Notes: generated by a model from the sequence alone, not told the origin. DNA of 54,032 bases from an uncultured bacterium (GCA_903900345.1 CAIUMO010000029.1:1-54032); one strand, 5' to 3'; positions 42,999 through 51,789 are shown, counted from the stretch's first letter. Made by a program: numbers and translations.

Positions 42999-44540
42999 TT
43001 ATTTGTGTTTGTTCCGCTGATAAGCTTTGTGGCGAATAATGCTAGCCGCATTGGTTATCATGCCAATTAATCCTAGTTGTTTAAGCTGCGCCTGAAGTTT
43101 GCTTCTGGCATGTGTGGTTGTGACTAGGTTTTTCCAGGCTTGCTTGGGTTGGGATAGTTTATTGATTATAACTTCGACGACATCGCCGTTTTGTAGTGGT
43201 TTATCGAACGGATGAATTTTACCATTAACGCGGAAGCCGTTAGCGTGTTGACCAATGTCGCTGTGCACTAAATAGGCGAAGTCAAGCGGCAGCGCGCCTT
43301 CGGGTAAGTCGTAAATGTCACCTTTGGGCGAGTGTACGAAAATGCGCTTGCCAAACAAGTCGATGTTTAATTGATCTTTAGATATTTGTTCGCCATTTTG
43401 TAGTTTTTCGACGACTTCCTGAAGTTGAGTAATCCAACGCATATTAGCTGGCAACTCTGAACTTTTACGTTTTTTAATATAATCTTTCGATGATTTTTGG
43501 TCATGATAGTGAAAACTGGCGGCTAATCCACGCTCATCGTAGTCGTGCATTTCGTGAGTTCGGATCTGAAATTCAACAATTTGTTTGTTCGGAGTGATGA
43601 CTGTCGTGTGTAGGCTTTGATAGCCGTTTGATTTTGGGGTGGCGATATAATCTTTGATTCGGTTAATCATCGGTTTGTACATGCTGTGTAGAATGCCAAG
43701 TACTAAATAGCAATCTTCTTTTTTGTCGACAATGACGCGCAGAGCCATCAGGTCATAAATACCATCGATATTACCGTCAGTTTTGACTAGCTTTTTGTGT
43801 AAGCTATAGATACCTTTGACGCGGCCGTTAATTTCAGCCTTAATATTTTGTTTTTTAAGTACGGCCTCGACATCAACACGAATTTGCCCAAGTTTACGAG
43901 TGCTTTTACCTAATCGTTTTTTCATTATTATCTTGAGCCTTTTGAATTCAGCTGGATCTAGATAGCTAAAGGCTAATTCTTCAATCTGCATTCTAATCTG
44001 CCCCATACCTAACCTGTCAGCGATTGGACCAAAGACTTCCAATGATTCGCGAGCGATTTTTACTTGTTTGTCGTGTGGCAAATGTTGTAAGGTCGATAAG
44101 TTATGCAGGCGATCAGCTAGTTTGATAATGATAACCCGAATATCTTGACCGACGGCAATCAATAATTTAGATAGGTTATCTTTGGTTTTAGGCAGATAAT
44201 TAGACAAATCTTGCATGCCAGAACGGGCTTTGGCGAACTTTGTAACGCCATCCACCAATTGTGCGACGTCGTGACCGAATAAACTTTCAATCTTATCTAA
44301 TGTTACATTTGTATCCTCGACCGTGTCGTGCAAGACTCCGGCTATCACACTGTCCAGATCCATACCCCAATTCATCAAAGTGTCAGCAACGGTCAGTGGG
44401 TGGGTGATGTAAGGTTCACCACTGGCTCGTTTTTGGCCGGCGTGAGCAGTGATTGCCAGATTAATTGCTAGTTCAAGCTCAAGAATCTGATGCATATCAT
44501 AATATGATTTGGCATGATCGATTAATTCGGACTTTTGCAT
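42999..44540 (-). CDS. rel: RelA/SpoT-type (p)ppGpp synthetase/hydrolase lacking C-terminal ACT domain
   Basis: 513 aa, shorter than the usual 700-750. The HD hydrolase domain has GEPYITHPL and LHDTVEDT (His71, Asp72, Glu75, Asp76). The synthetase domain has GRVKGIYSLHKKL, DLMALRVIV and SNGYQSLHTTV. A TGS domain follows (FVHSPKGDIYDLPEGALPLDFAY), and the protein ends soon after it, without the zinc-finger and ACT domains. Both enzyme activities look intact, so it would make and degrade the starvation alarmone with a changed ribosome response. The promoter is divergent from rpiB; TATGAT (44552-44547) ends 6 nt before the ATG, a leaderless start. Confidence 0.93.
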   Translation of the reverse strand: MQKSELIDHAKSYYDMHQILELELAINLAITAHAGQKRASGEPYITHPLTVADTLMNWGMDLDSVIAGVLHDTVEDTNVTLDKIESLFGHDVAQLVDGVTKFAKARSGMQDLSNYLPKTKDNLSKLLIAVGQDIRVIIIKLADRLHNLSTLQHLPHDKQVKIARESLEVFGPIADRLGMGQIRMQIEELAFSYLDPAEFKRLKIIMKKRLGKSTRKLGQIRVDVEAVLKKQNIKAEINGRVKGIYSLHKKLVKTDGNIDGIYDLMALRVIVDKKEDCYLVLGILHSMYKPMINRIKDYIATPKSNGYQSLHTTVITPNKQIVEFQIRTHEMHDYDERGLAASFHYHDQKSSKDYIKKRKSSELPANMRWITQLQEVVEKLQNGEQISKDQLNIDLFGKRIFVHSPKGDIYDLPEGALPLDFAYLVHSDIGQHANGFRVNGKIHPFDKPLQNGDVVEVIINKLSQPKQAWKNLVTTTHARSKLQAQLKQLGLIGMITNAASIIRHKAYQRNKHK

Positions 44541-44546
44541 ATATCT

Positions 44547-44598
44547 ATCATATACGTTATTTAAAGGATTGCATAATCCATCATATAACGCTTATACT
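44547..44598. promoter_or_regulatory. Divergent leaderless promoters of rel and rpiB
   Basis: On the minus strand TATGAT (44552-44547) is 6 nt from the rel ATG. On the plus strand TATACT (44593-44598) is 7 nt from the rpiB ATG at 44606. The 65-bp gap holds both promoters. Confidence 0.6.
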
Positions 44599-44605
44599 TT
44601 ATAGT

Positions 44606-45055
44606 ATGAAGATATTTCTCGGTAGCGATCATCAGGGCTTCCATTTAAAGGAAAAAATATTTGCTTATCTGGTCAAACATGGCTATGAAGTTGAGGACGT
44701 AGGCGGAAGAACACTTGAACCAAGTGATGACTTTCCGGAGTTTGCCCAAGCGGCCGCTTTGCAGATTATAGGCAGCACCGATCAAGACCCTCGTGGAATT
44801 TTAATTTGCGGTGGTGGTCAAGGTATGGCGATAGCAGCTAATCGCTTTCGTGGTATTCGGGCTAGCGTTATTTGGGACGCCTATGAGGCAAAGATGACGC
44901 GCAATGATAATGATAGTAATATGCTTTGTTTGCCAGCGCGAATACTTGAAAATGACGATAGTGCATGGGAAGGCATTCTTGAAACCTGGTTAAATACACC
45001 ATTCGCTGATGCGGTTCGTTTTAGACGTCGCAACGCGCAGATTGACGAGGTGTAA
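44606..45055 (+). CDS. rpiB: Ribose-5-phosphate isomerase B
   Basis: 149 aa from the ATG at 44606; the open frame reaches 44465 but runs through the rel start. FLGSDHQGFHLKE, the ICGGGQGMAIAANRFRGIRA loop and NDNDSNMLCLPAR are typical of RpiB, which interconverts ribose 5-phosphate and ribulose 5-phosphate. The usual cysteine or serine in the GTG(I/Q)G loop appears as ICGGGQG. It is first in the cluster rpiB-rpe-tkt-tkt-fba; its stop is directly followed by the rpe ATG. Confidence 0.93.
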   Translation: MKIFLGSDHQGFHLKEKIFAYLVKHGYEVEDVGGRTLEPSDDFPEFAQAAALQIIGSTDQDPRGILICGGGQGMAIAANRFRGIRASVIWDAYEAKMTRNDNDSNMLCLPARILENDDSAWEGILETWLNTPFADAVRFRRRNAQIDEV

Positions 45056-45703
45056 ATGAGCGGTGTTATTGCTCCTAGTATAACCGTTGAAACAGAGGAC
45101 CAATATAGGTCTTCTATCGACAGACTAAAGCCGTTTACGCAAAGGGTTCATGTCGACGTTAGCGATGGTGAGTTTGCGCCAGTTTTCATGGTAGAACCAT
45201 CAAAATTGTGGTGGCCCAAAGAATGGACGGTTGATATTCACGCTATGGTCTCGCATCCAATTGATTACGTTGACCAATTAATTGCTTTGAAACCTAATTT
45301 AATAACTTTCCATGCCGAAACTGGTATTAATTTAGTACCAATATTCGATAAAATTAAAAAAGCCGGCATCAAAGCTGGTATTGCTTTGTTAAAGCCAACG
45401 GTACCGTCTACGATTGCTAATGAGATTAAAGCGGCTGACCATGTATTGGTTTTTTCGGGTGATTTAGGTCATTATGGTGGTACCGCTAGTCTGATGCAAC
45501 TTGAGAAAATTCGATTGATAAAGGCTATCAATCCTAGTGTTGAAATTGGTTGGGACGGTGGTATAAGTGTCGATAACGCCTTTACTTTAGCTCAAGGTGG
45601 CGTCAATGTTTTTAATATCGGTGGAGCGTTAGCTAACACCGATGATCCAGCTAGTGTTTATGATACACTTGTAAGAGAAATTAACAAACAAGGGGTTATT
45701 TAG
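45056..45703 (+). CDS. rpe: Ribulose-phosphate 3-epimerase family protein
   Basis: 215 aa TIM barrel. IAPSITVE, the metal-binding HVDVSDGEFAP segment (family H-D-MDG-FVPN), VDIHAMVSHP, and the phosphate-binding GWDGGISVDN and NIGGAL segments fit Rpe. The usual LMVMTVEPG strand is changed to VLVFSGDLG, so the protein is divergent and could epimerise a related sugar phosphate. It starts at the base after the rpiB stop, and the transketolase gene begins 3 nt after its end. Confidence 0.85.
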   Translation: MSGVIAPSITVETEDQYRSSIDRLKPFTQRVHVDVSDGEFAPVFMVEPSKLWWPKEWTVDIHAMVSHPIDYVDQLIALKPNLITFHAETGINLVPIFDKIKKAGIKAGIALLKPTVPSTIANEIKAADHVLVFSGDLGHYGGTASLMQLEKIRLIKAINPSVEIGWDGGISVDNAFTLAQGGVNVFNIGGALANTDDPASVYDTLVREINKQGVI

Positions 45704-45705
45704 TC

Positions 45706-46569
45706 ATGGTGGGTGATAAATTAACATTATCTCAGTTACAGCACAAGGCCAACGACTTGCGCCAAGATGTTATTCGTATGTTAGAAGCCGCTGGCAGCGG
45801 ACATACCGCTGGTGCGTTAGGCATGGCTGATATATTGGCAGCGCTATATTTTAATATTTTGAATATTGATCCCAAAAATCCCGATTGGTCTGAACGCGAC
45901 ATCTTTTTCCTTAGTAATGGGCATACGGTGCCGATTCAATATGCGGCTATGGCTGAAGCTGGGTTTTTTGATAAATCAGAACTGATGACGTTGCGCAAAT
46001 TAGGTAGCCGTTTGCAAGGTCACCCTGAACGAACAATGTTGCCTGGACTTGAAACTACCAGCGGTCCACTGGGTAGTGGATTATCGCAGGCCGCCGGAGC
46101 TGCCTATGCTTTTCAATATTTAGATAATCAAAAACATCGTTTTGTTTACACAATTATGGGCGATGGCGAACTGGACGAAGGCAATGTCTGGGAAGCGGCT
46201 ATGTTTGCTGGTAAATACAAATTATCGCAACTGATTGCTTTTGTTGATCGTAATAATATTCAAATTGACGGTAATACCGAAGACGTTATGCCGCTGGAAA
46301 ATTTGCGCGGTAAATGGGAATCATTTGGCTGGTACGTGATGGATATCGACGGCAATAATATCGAAAGTATTATCGATGCTGTTAATACTGCCAAAGCTAT
46401 CACCAACCGACCTTGTATGATTATTGCTCACACCGTTCCTGGCAAAGGCGTTGACTTTATTGAATATGATTACAAATGGCATGGTGTACCGCCAAACGCT
46501 GATCAGGCCAAATCTGCAATCGAAAAATTGCAAGCCAACGACGACCAAATTACCTCAGGAGAATTTTAA
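45706..46569 (+). CDS. Transketolase, N-terminal (TPP-binding) subunit
   Basis: 287 aa. It carries the thiamine diphosphate-binding half: SGHTAGALGMADILAALYF, FFLSNGHTVPIQYA, GPLGSGLSQAAGAAYA and the TPP motif MGDGELDEGNVWEAAMFAG, ending with NRPCMIIAHTVPGKGV. It pairs with the next gene, which encodes the pyrimidine and C-terminal domains. Splitting of transketolase is known in archaea and several bacterial lineages. Together they transfer two-carbon units between ketoses and aldoses. The gap to the second subunit gene is 2 nt; CAGGAG precedes that start. Confidence 0.95.
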   Translation: MVGDKLTLSQLQHKANDLRQDVIRMLEAAGSGHTAGALGMADILAALYFNILNIDPKNPDWSERDIFFLSNGHTVPIQYAAMAEAGFFDKSELMTLRKLGSRLQGHPERTMLPGLETTSGPLGSGLSQAAGAAYAFQYLDNQKHRFVYTIMGDGELDEGNVWEAAMFAGKYKLSQLIAFVDRNNIQIDGNTEDVMPLENLRGKWESFGWYVMDIDGNNIESIIDAVNTAKAITNRPCMIIAHTVPGKGVDFIEYDYKWHGVPPNADQAKSAIEKLQANDDQITSGEF

Positions 46570-46571
46570 TT

Positions 46572-47570
46572 ATGAGCGATTATCTGATTAACCCAAATGT
46601 CTTAAATGATGATGTTGCCCAAGATACAATTCGGGGTGGTTTTGGCCGCGGCTTAAAGGTCGCCGGTGAAGCTAACGACAATGTTGTAGCACTGTGCGCT
46701 GATTTAACTGAAAGTGTTCAGGTCCATATTTTTCGTGAAGCTTTTCCTGATAGATTTATCCAAACTGGCATCGCTGAACAAAATTTGGTTGCTGTAGCTA
46801 GTGGTCTAGCGCTGGCTGGTAAAATTCCATTTGCTGCTAGCTATGCGGCTTTTAACCCAGGACGCAACTGGGAACAAATCAAAACAACAGTCGCAATTAA
46901 TGATCAACCGGTTAAAATTGTTGGTGGACATGCTGGTATTGGTGTTGGTCCTGATGGTGCAACTCACCAAATGTTAGAGGATATCGCAATTATGCGCGTA
47001 CTACCCAATATGGTGGTTGTTGTGCCTGGTGACGCCATTGAAGCCGAAAAGGCAACGCGGGCAATTGCCGAAAATGGCAAACCAAGCTACATTCGTTTGG
47101 CCCGTGTTAAAACACCAATTATTAGTACTGATCAGTCGCCATTTGAAATCGGCAAAGCTTATATTTTGCGCGAGGGCAGTGATGTCAGTTTGATGGGTAC
47201 GGGTGTTATGACTTATCAATTACTAGTCGCCGCCAAGATTTTAGCTGAACAGGGGATTAATGCTGAAGTAGTCCATGTTCCTACTATTAAACCACTTGAT
47301 AATGATACGATTGTGGCCAGTGCTAAGCGTACTGGGCGAGTCGTAACGGCCGAAGAAGCTCAAATTACGGGTGGATTTGGTGGTGCAGTGGCTGAGCTGC
47401 TTAGTGAAAAATTACCAACGCCTTTAATACGCATTGGCATCCAGGACCGCTTTGGTGAAAGTGGTGAACCAGCTGAATTATTTGATCATTTTGGTTTAAC
47501 TGGCGTTCATATTGCCAAAAAGGTCGCTGATTTTATAAATACATCAGCGCAGTATCATCGAGAATATTAG
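46572..47570 (+). CDS. Transketolase, C-terminal subunit
   Basis: 332 aa. The pyrimidine-binding domain has LCADLTESVQVHIFREAFPDRFIQTGIAEQNLVAVASGLAL, with the TPP-activating glutamate in IAEQN, and GGHAGIGVGPDGATHQ. The C-terminal domain includes TAEEAQITGGFGGAVAELL and DRFGESGEPAELFDHFGL. It completes the enzyme begun by the previous gene. Resemblance to 1-deoxyxylulose-5-phosphate synthase is expected for this family, but the two-gene layout within a pentose phosphate cluster favours transketolase. The aldolase gene starts 12 nt downstream with AGGAGA before it. Confidence 0.94.
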   Translation: MSDYLINPNVLNDDVAQDTIRGGFGRGLKVAGEANDNVVALCADLTESVQVHIFREAFPDRFIQTGIAEQNLVAVASGLALAGKIPFAASYAAFNPGRNWEQIKTTVAINDQPVKIVGGHAGIGVGPDGATHQMLEDIAIMRVLPNMVVVVPGDAIEAEKATRAIAENGKPSYIRLARVKTPIISTDQSPFEIGKAYILREGSDVSLMGTGVMTYQLLVAAKILAEQGINAEVVHVPTIKPLDNDTIVASAKRTGRVVTAEEAQITGGFGGAVAELLSEKLPTPLIRIGIQDRFGESGEPAELFDHFGLTGVHIAKKVADFINTSAQYHREY

Positions 47571-47581
47571 GAGAAAATCAC

Positions 47582-48499
47582 ATGGGACTAACAATGGAAC
47601 AAATTCGGCTAAATACTGATCGTGCCAGGCGATTAATGCACCGTAGTCGTGAACAGCGCTTTTCGGTTGGGGCGTTTAATATGGATAATCAGGACGTTTT
47701 GATCGCAATATCAAGGGCTGCTCAAAAGCTGAATTCACCAGTGCTAGTCGAGGTTACTCATGATGAGGTGACGGCGATCGGTATTCAAAATGTTCGCGAT
47801 TTAGTTGATAATTGCAAACGAGAATACGGCATTGAAATGTATATTAATCTGGATCATGGTCGTTCCGTCGAAGTATCCAAGGCCGCAATTGATGCTGGTT
47901 TTGAATTTGTTCACATTGACGTTAGTCAGGCTAATCATGATGCGTCCGATGAAGAAATTATTCGTCAAACCCGCGAAGTAGTTGAGTATGCCAAAATTAC
48001 TGGCGCACTAGTCGAGGGCGAGCCACATTATTTTGGTGGTAGCAGTAATCTGCATACTGAGGATATTGATTATGAAGAAATTAAAAAGACATTTACGACG
48101 CCTGAAGGTGCCAAAGCTTTTATTGAAGCAGCCGGCGTTGACATTTTTGCAGTTGCGATTGGTAATTTGCATGGCAAGTATCCAGTGCCAAAAGTTTTGG
48201 ATATCGAACTACTAAAACGAATTCGTGAATACATTAACCCTGATTCGTTAATTAGTTTACATGGCGGCAGTGATACACCAGCTCATTATTTTGTTGAAGC
48301 AGCGCAAAACGGTGTTAGTAAAGTAAATATCAACAGTGATTTGCGCTATGCGTATCGAACTAATCTTGAAAAAGTTTTGGCCGAAAATCCCGACCAATAT
48401 GCTGTCGTCAAATTGATGGAACCTGTCCGTCAAGCTGTCCAGGCTGTCGTTGAAGAAAAAATCGCCGCCCTTGGATCAGCCGGCAAAGCTGAACTGTAG
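47582..48499 (+). CDS. fba: Class II fructose/tagatose-bisphosphate aldolase
   Basis: 305 aa zinc-dependent aldolase. The metal histidines lie in NLDHGRS, AIGNLHGKYP and SLHGGSDTP, and the phosphate-binding end is VSKVNINSDLRYAYR. The catalytic Asp is expected in NLDHG. It cleaves or forms fructose 1,6-bisphosphate (or tagatose, or sedoheptulose 1,7-bisphosphate, which this class can accept) from triose phosphates. Position at the end of a non-oxidative pentose phosphate operon supports a role in linking it to glycolysis. It converges on tal without an obvious terminator in the 10-bp gap. Confidence 0.93.
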   Translation: MGLTMEQIRLNTDRARRLMHRSREQRFSVGAFNMDNQDVLIAISRAAQKLNSPVLVEVTHDEVTAIGIQNVRDLVDNCKREYGIEMYINLDHGRSVEVSKAAIDAGFEFVHIDVSQANHDASDEEIIRQTREVVEYAKITGALVEGEPHYFGGSSNLHTEDIDYEEIKKTFTTPEGAKAFIEAAGVDIFAVAIGNLHGKYPVPKVLDIELLKRIREYINPDSLISLHGGSDTPAHYFVEAAQNGVSKVNINSDLRYAYRTNLEKVLAENPDQYAVVKLMEPVRQAVQAVVEEKIAALGSAGKAEL

Positions 48500-48509
48500 A
48501 ATTGGTTAA

Positions 48510-49586
48510 TTAAATTCGTTTTGATTCAATCGCATTCAGCAATGATGCGTATGAGGCTTTGAATTTGTCGACACCTTCATTTTCAAGGGTGCGTGATACG
48601 TCGTCCATATCGACACCAACTGATTTAATAGCGGCCAAAGTTTTGTGGGCGTTTTCGATATCAACCATAGTGACTGATTTTACATTAGCAGGTAAGTGGT
48701 CGATAATGCGTCCAATTGTGTCTTCGGGCAACGTATTAACAGATAATGGTGTTAGCAAATTACTGACGTACAGCAAGTCGTCATAGGCTGGGTTTTTGGT
48801 TGAAGTTGATGCCCACAATAATCGTTGGACTGATGGTCCGTGGCTGTCGATGACAGCTTCTTTACCCAGGCGGTCTAGGAATATATCATAGGCGACGACG
48901 GCTTGAGCAATAGCGGCTTTACCGCGTAGGGCTAATGCCTCGTCAGTGCCGATGGCTTCCAAGCGTTTGTCGGTTTCGCTATCAACACGGCTGATGAAAA
49001 ATGATGCTACGCTGCGCGCACGGTTGTTTGATCCTGTCATATGAGTGTCTTTGAAGGCCGTAATAACGTCTTGGTATCGGTCCAGACTGAATATTAATGT
49101 GACATTAACATTAATGCCACTGCCCAACAGTTCGCGGATTGCTGGTACGCCAGCCGCAGTTGCGGGTACTTTAATCAATAAGTTTGGCAAATTTAACTCG
49201 GCCCATAACTTTTTAGCCTGAGCGATTGTAGCGTCGGTATCGTCAGCCAAATTTGGTGAAACTTCAAGTGATACATAGCCGTCTTCGCCATTTGATTCGT
49301 GCCAAATCGGCTCTAATAACTTGGCAGCTGAACGGATATCTTCGATGGCTAGTTTAAAGAATATTTCTTCGTTTGACAGGCCTTCGCTGACATATTGTTT
49401 GATTTTTTCATCATAGGCGTCGCTGCCTTTGATGGCATTTTCCAAGATTGTTGGATTAGATGTTAATCCTCGAACGCCTTTATCAATAAATTGTTGCAAT
49501 CGTCCTGATTCGACTAATTCCCTGGACAGGTTGTCGATCCATGGGCTTTGCTGAAAACTTGTGTGTAGTTTGTGAAGATTTGTCAT
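48510..49586 (-). CDS. tal: Transaldolase
   Basis: 358 aa, the longer TalB/Tal-type form found in actinobacteria and cyanobacteria. SPWIDNLSRELVESGRL and GLTSNPTILENAI near the N-terminus, the Schiff-base lysine in NLLIKVPATAAGVPAI, INVNVTLIFSLDRY and VASFFISRVDSETD are characteristic. It transfers a dihydroxyacetone unit between sedoheptulose 7-phosphate and glyceraldehyde 3-phosphate. It lies opposite the rest of the pentose phosphate genes. TATAAT on the minus strand (49600-49595) ends 8 nt before the ATG. Confidence 0.96.
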   Translation of the reverse strand: MTNLHKLHTSFQQSPWIDNLSRELVESGRLQQFIDKGVRGLTSNPTILENAIKGSDAYDEKIKQYVSEGLSNEEIFFKLAIEDIRSAAKLLEPIWHESNGEDGYVSLEVSPNLADDTDATIAQAKKLWAELNLPNLLIKVPATAAGVPAIRELLGSGINVNVTLIFSLDRYQDVITAFKDTHMTGSNNRARSVASFFISRVDSETDKRLEAIGTDEALALRGKAAIAQAVVAYDIFLDRLGKEAVIDSHGPSVQRLLWASTSTKNPAYDDLLYVSNLLTPLSVNTLPEDTIGRIIDHLPANVKSVTMVDIENAHKTLAAIKSVGVDMDDVSRTLENEGVDKFKASYASLLNAIESKRI

Positions 49587-49594
49587 TTGTATTA

Positions 49595-49616
49595 ATTATA
49601 GCAAATGAGCTATTAT
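49595..49616. promoter_or_regulatory. Divergent leaderless promoters of tal and the PfkB gene
   Basis: Minus strand TATAAT (49600-49595) is 8 nt from the tal ATG. Plus strand TATTAT (49611-49616) is 7 nt from the ATG at 49624. A further TATAAT (49614-49619) overlaps an upstream ATG at 49618. The two -10 boxes are about 10 bp apart, so the promoters probably interfere. Confidence 0.55.
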
Positions 49617-49623
49617 AATGTAT

Positions 49624-50589
49624 ATGGTTAGAATTTGTTCACTCGGGGCGGCTTCTCAAGACGTATTTATGTCGGGCAAAAACATCAAATCGCATTTGGA
49701 TGCGATTGAACATGATTACGTTGAATCTTTTAAACTAGGCGCCAAAATCGAGGCTGATCACATTAGCTTTGCAACAGGCGGTGGTGCAACTAATGCGGCT
49801 GTAACTTTTGCTAGACAAGGCATCGAGAGTAGTTTTATCGGCAAGTTAGGCCGCGATATTCCGGCCGAAGGCGTGATTGCCGAACTTGATCGCGATAACG
49901 TTGACAGTCACCAAGTGATTTACGACGAAGTTCACGGCACTCAATACTCAACCGTTTTGCTGACCGAAAGTGGCGAACGAACAATTTTAATTTATCGTGG
50001 CGTTGCTAATACGCATCGTCCGCAGGATTATGAATCGATTGATTTTACGCAATATGATTGGTTGTATATATCATCGTTTGGTGGCGCGGTTGATGCATTA
50101 GATTTGATATTTCATAAGGCCTTGGCGTCAGGTGTAAAAATTGCTTTTAATCCAGGTGATTCTGAGTTGGATCAAATGGACAAGCTAAAGCCGCTTCTAG
50201 AAGATATTGATATTTTGATCGTCAACAAGGAAGAAGCGCAGCTGATAGTTGACGGTAGTGATTTAGAGGAATTAACTCGACATTTACTCCATATCGTACG
50301 ACTAGCGATTGTTAGTGACGGTCCAAATGGCGTCATGGCGAGCGACGGCAAGACAATTGTTCGTGCCGGTATGTATGAAGATGTGAAGGTTATTGATCGA
50401 ACTGGCGCCGGTGATGCCTTTGGGTCAGGTTTTTTGAGTCAATGGTCGCAAGGTCGGTCATTAAAAGACTCAATAGTTTTTGCTAGTGCTAACTCGACGT
50501 CAGTTGTGACTAAAATCGGAGCTAAAAGTGGTATTTTGCACAAAGGCGCGACTTTACATGCCATGCCTTTAAGTGAGAAAGATTTTTAG
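49624..50589 (+). CDS. PfkB family carbohydrate kinase
   Basis: 321 aa from the ATG at 49624, chosen from the -10 spacing; 49618 adds two residues. The PfkB signature 1 lies in ATGGGATNAAVTFARQG with GKLGRD, and signature 2 is DRTGAGDAFGSGF, with catalytic Asp264. The family phosphorylates ribose, fructose, fructose 6-phosphate or nucleosides. Given the neighbouring pentose phosphate genes a sugar or sugar-phosphate kinase is likely, perhaps a substitute for phosphofructokinase. Substrate is not readable from sequence. A gene of unknown function follows 10 nt downstream. Confidence 0.9.
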   Translation: MVRICSLGAASQDVFMSGKNIKSHLDAIEHDYVESFKLGAKIEADHISFATGGGATNAAVTFARQGIESSFIGKLGRDIPAEGVIAELDRDNVDSHQVIYDEVHGTQYSTVLLTESGERTILIYRGVANTHRPQDYESIDFTQYDWLYISSFGGAVDALDLIFHKALASGVKIAFNPGDSELDQMDKLKPLLEDIDILIVNKEEAQLIVDGSDLEELTRHLLHIVRLAIVSDGPNGVMASDGKTIVRAGMYEDVKVIDRTGAGDAFGSGFLSQWSQGRSLKDSIVFASANSTSVVTKIGAKSGILHKGATLHAMPLSEKDF

Positions 50590-50599
50590 ATTATAAAAT

Positions 50600-51139
50600 A
50601 TGGCTCAATATTTACAATCAGTTTTAGGCTTGCCAGAACCAATCTTTAGTCATGGTTTATCTAGACTTGAAAAGGCAACTGGCAATAGCGGTATTGATAT
50701 TAGGCTGATTGCTGATATTACTGAGAAGGCTCATGTGATTATGCGCCGCTTAGGTCTCGATACTTGCGATACGACTGGTCATGAACTATTTTTTTCGTTA
50801 AATTCAGCCATTAGAAGAGGTGATGGTGAATCTTTATTGGGTGACTCCGATTATGTTTTATTGCTTGTTGATGGACAAATAATCTCGTTTAATCTGATTG
50901 ATGCTATTGAGAACGCTCATCACGAAATGCCGCTTGGCAAGAATATAATCAATCACGGTCAACGTAGCTTGCGTGGTGAATTGGTCGGACGTTATATCGA
51001 TCACGCCAGAACCGACGAAGTTACAGCGAGGGAGATTGCCGGTCATATTGGGCTTCTACCTGATAGTGACGCGTGCTATACTGGTCGTAAACATAAGCAT
51101 AATCAAGCTATAAATATCGAAAAGGAATCAATCAAGTGA
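50600..51139 (+). CDS. Conserved-looking hypothetical protein
   Basis: 179 aa, soluble, not recognised. Mixed alpha/beta with charged helices (IDIRLIADITEKAHVIMRRLGLD), an internal strand pair (YVLLLVDGQIISFNLIDAIENA), then LRGELVGRYIDHARTDEVTAREIAGHIGLLP, and a Lys/His-rich C-terminus. No known catalytic motif stands out. It lies 10 nt after the PfkB kinase gene and overlaps the next gene by 4 nt (GTGA), so it is part of that operon. Confidence 0.7.
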   Translation: MAQYLQSVLGLPEPIFSHGLSRLEKATGNSGIDIRLIADITEKAHVIMRRLGLDTCDTTGHELFFSLNSAIRRGDGESLLGDSDYVLLLVDGQIISFNLIDAIENAHHEMPLGKNIINHGQRSLRGELVGRYIDHARTDEVTAREIAGHIGLLPDSDACYTGRKHKHNQAINIEKESIK

Positions 51140-51744
51140 AGTATCAAATCTGTGTATCTGGCGCGGCCTCTGGCGTAACTGTCCAAGCCTCACATCAATT
51201 AGCTTACGACCTAGGCAAGGCGATTGCTCAATCTGGCGCTACTCTGACAACTGGTGCCACGATCGGTTTACCTTGGTATGCTGCTCAAGGAGCCTTTAGT
51301 GTCAAAGATCGTCGTGGTGTTTCAGTCGGTTTTTCACCAGCCAGTTCTTTTCGTGAACACGTCACGGTTTATCGATTACCAACTGTCGAATTTGATTACA
51401 TTAATTTTACCGGCATGGCTTACGTCGGCCGCAATATCCATTTAGTGCGCAGCAGTGATGCCCTTATTACGGTCGGTGGCCGTATGGGCAGTTTGCATGA
51501 ATTTGCTACGGCAATCGAAAGCCAAAAGATAGTTGGCGTTTTGCTCGGTAGTGGCGGTCTGGCTGATTATGTTCCAACTCTTTTGAAAAATATCGAAGCA
51601 CCAGGCGCTAAAGACGTTATTTATGACACTAATCCAGCGCGATTAGTCGAAAAAGTCATCAAAGTACTTGATGCTAAATATTTAGATTTTAATCATAATC
51701 TACCAGTTGGCAATGTTGCCAATCACGGTACTATTAACGGTTAA
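51136..51744 (+). CDS. SLOG/LOG-like Rossmann-fold protein
   Basis: 202 aa, GTG start overlapping the previous stop (GTGA). The fold pattern ICVSGAASG, SGATLTTGATIGLPWYAAQGA and the loop DALITVGGRMGSLHEFATAI correspond to the nucleotide-binding family that includes LOG (lysine decarboxylase-like) and DprA-like SLOG proteins. The LOG catalytic pattern PGGxGTxxE is altered to VGGRMGSLHE. Such proteins act as nucleoside-monophosphate phosphoribohydrolases or nucleotide sensors; which applies here cannot be said. Confidence 0.75.
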   Translation: MKYQICVSGAASGVTVQASHQLAYDLGKAIAQSGATLTTGATIGLPWYAAQGAFSVKDRRGVSVGFSPASSFREHVTVYRLPTVEFDYINFTGMAYVGRNIHLVRSSDALITVGGRMGSLHEFATAIESQKIVGVLLGSGGLADYVPTLLKNIEAPGAKDVIYDTNPARLVEKVIKVLDAKYLDFNHNLPVGNVANHGTING

Positions 51745-51764
51745 ACTGTTAGCCGTCATAAATA

Positions 51765-51788
51765 TAGTTATTATTGCTATAATAACTA
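51765..51788 (+). promoter_or_regulatory. uvrB promoter with overlapping inverted repeat
   Basis: TATAAT (51778-51783) ends 6 nt before the GTG start at 51790, a leaderless layout. A perfect 9-bp inverted repeat, TAGTTATTA (51765-51773) and TAATAACTA (51780-51788) around 6 nt, covers the -10 and the start point and could be a repressor site. It is too AT-rich to match the known LexA boxes. Confidence 0.55.
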
Positions 51789-51789
51789 A

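Noticed and set aside
45706-47570. Deoxyxylulose-5-phosphate synthase
   Set aside because: The two-gene split and the pentose phosphate neighbours fit transketolase better; no isoprenoid genes are nearby.
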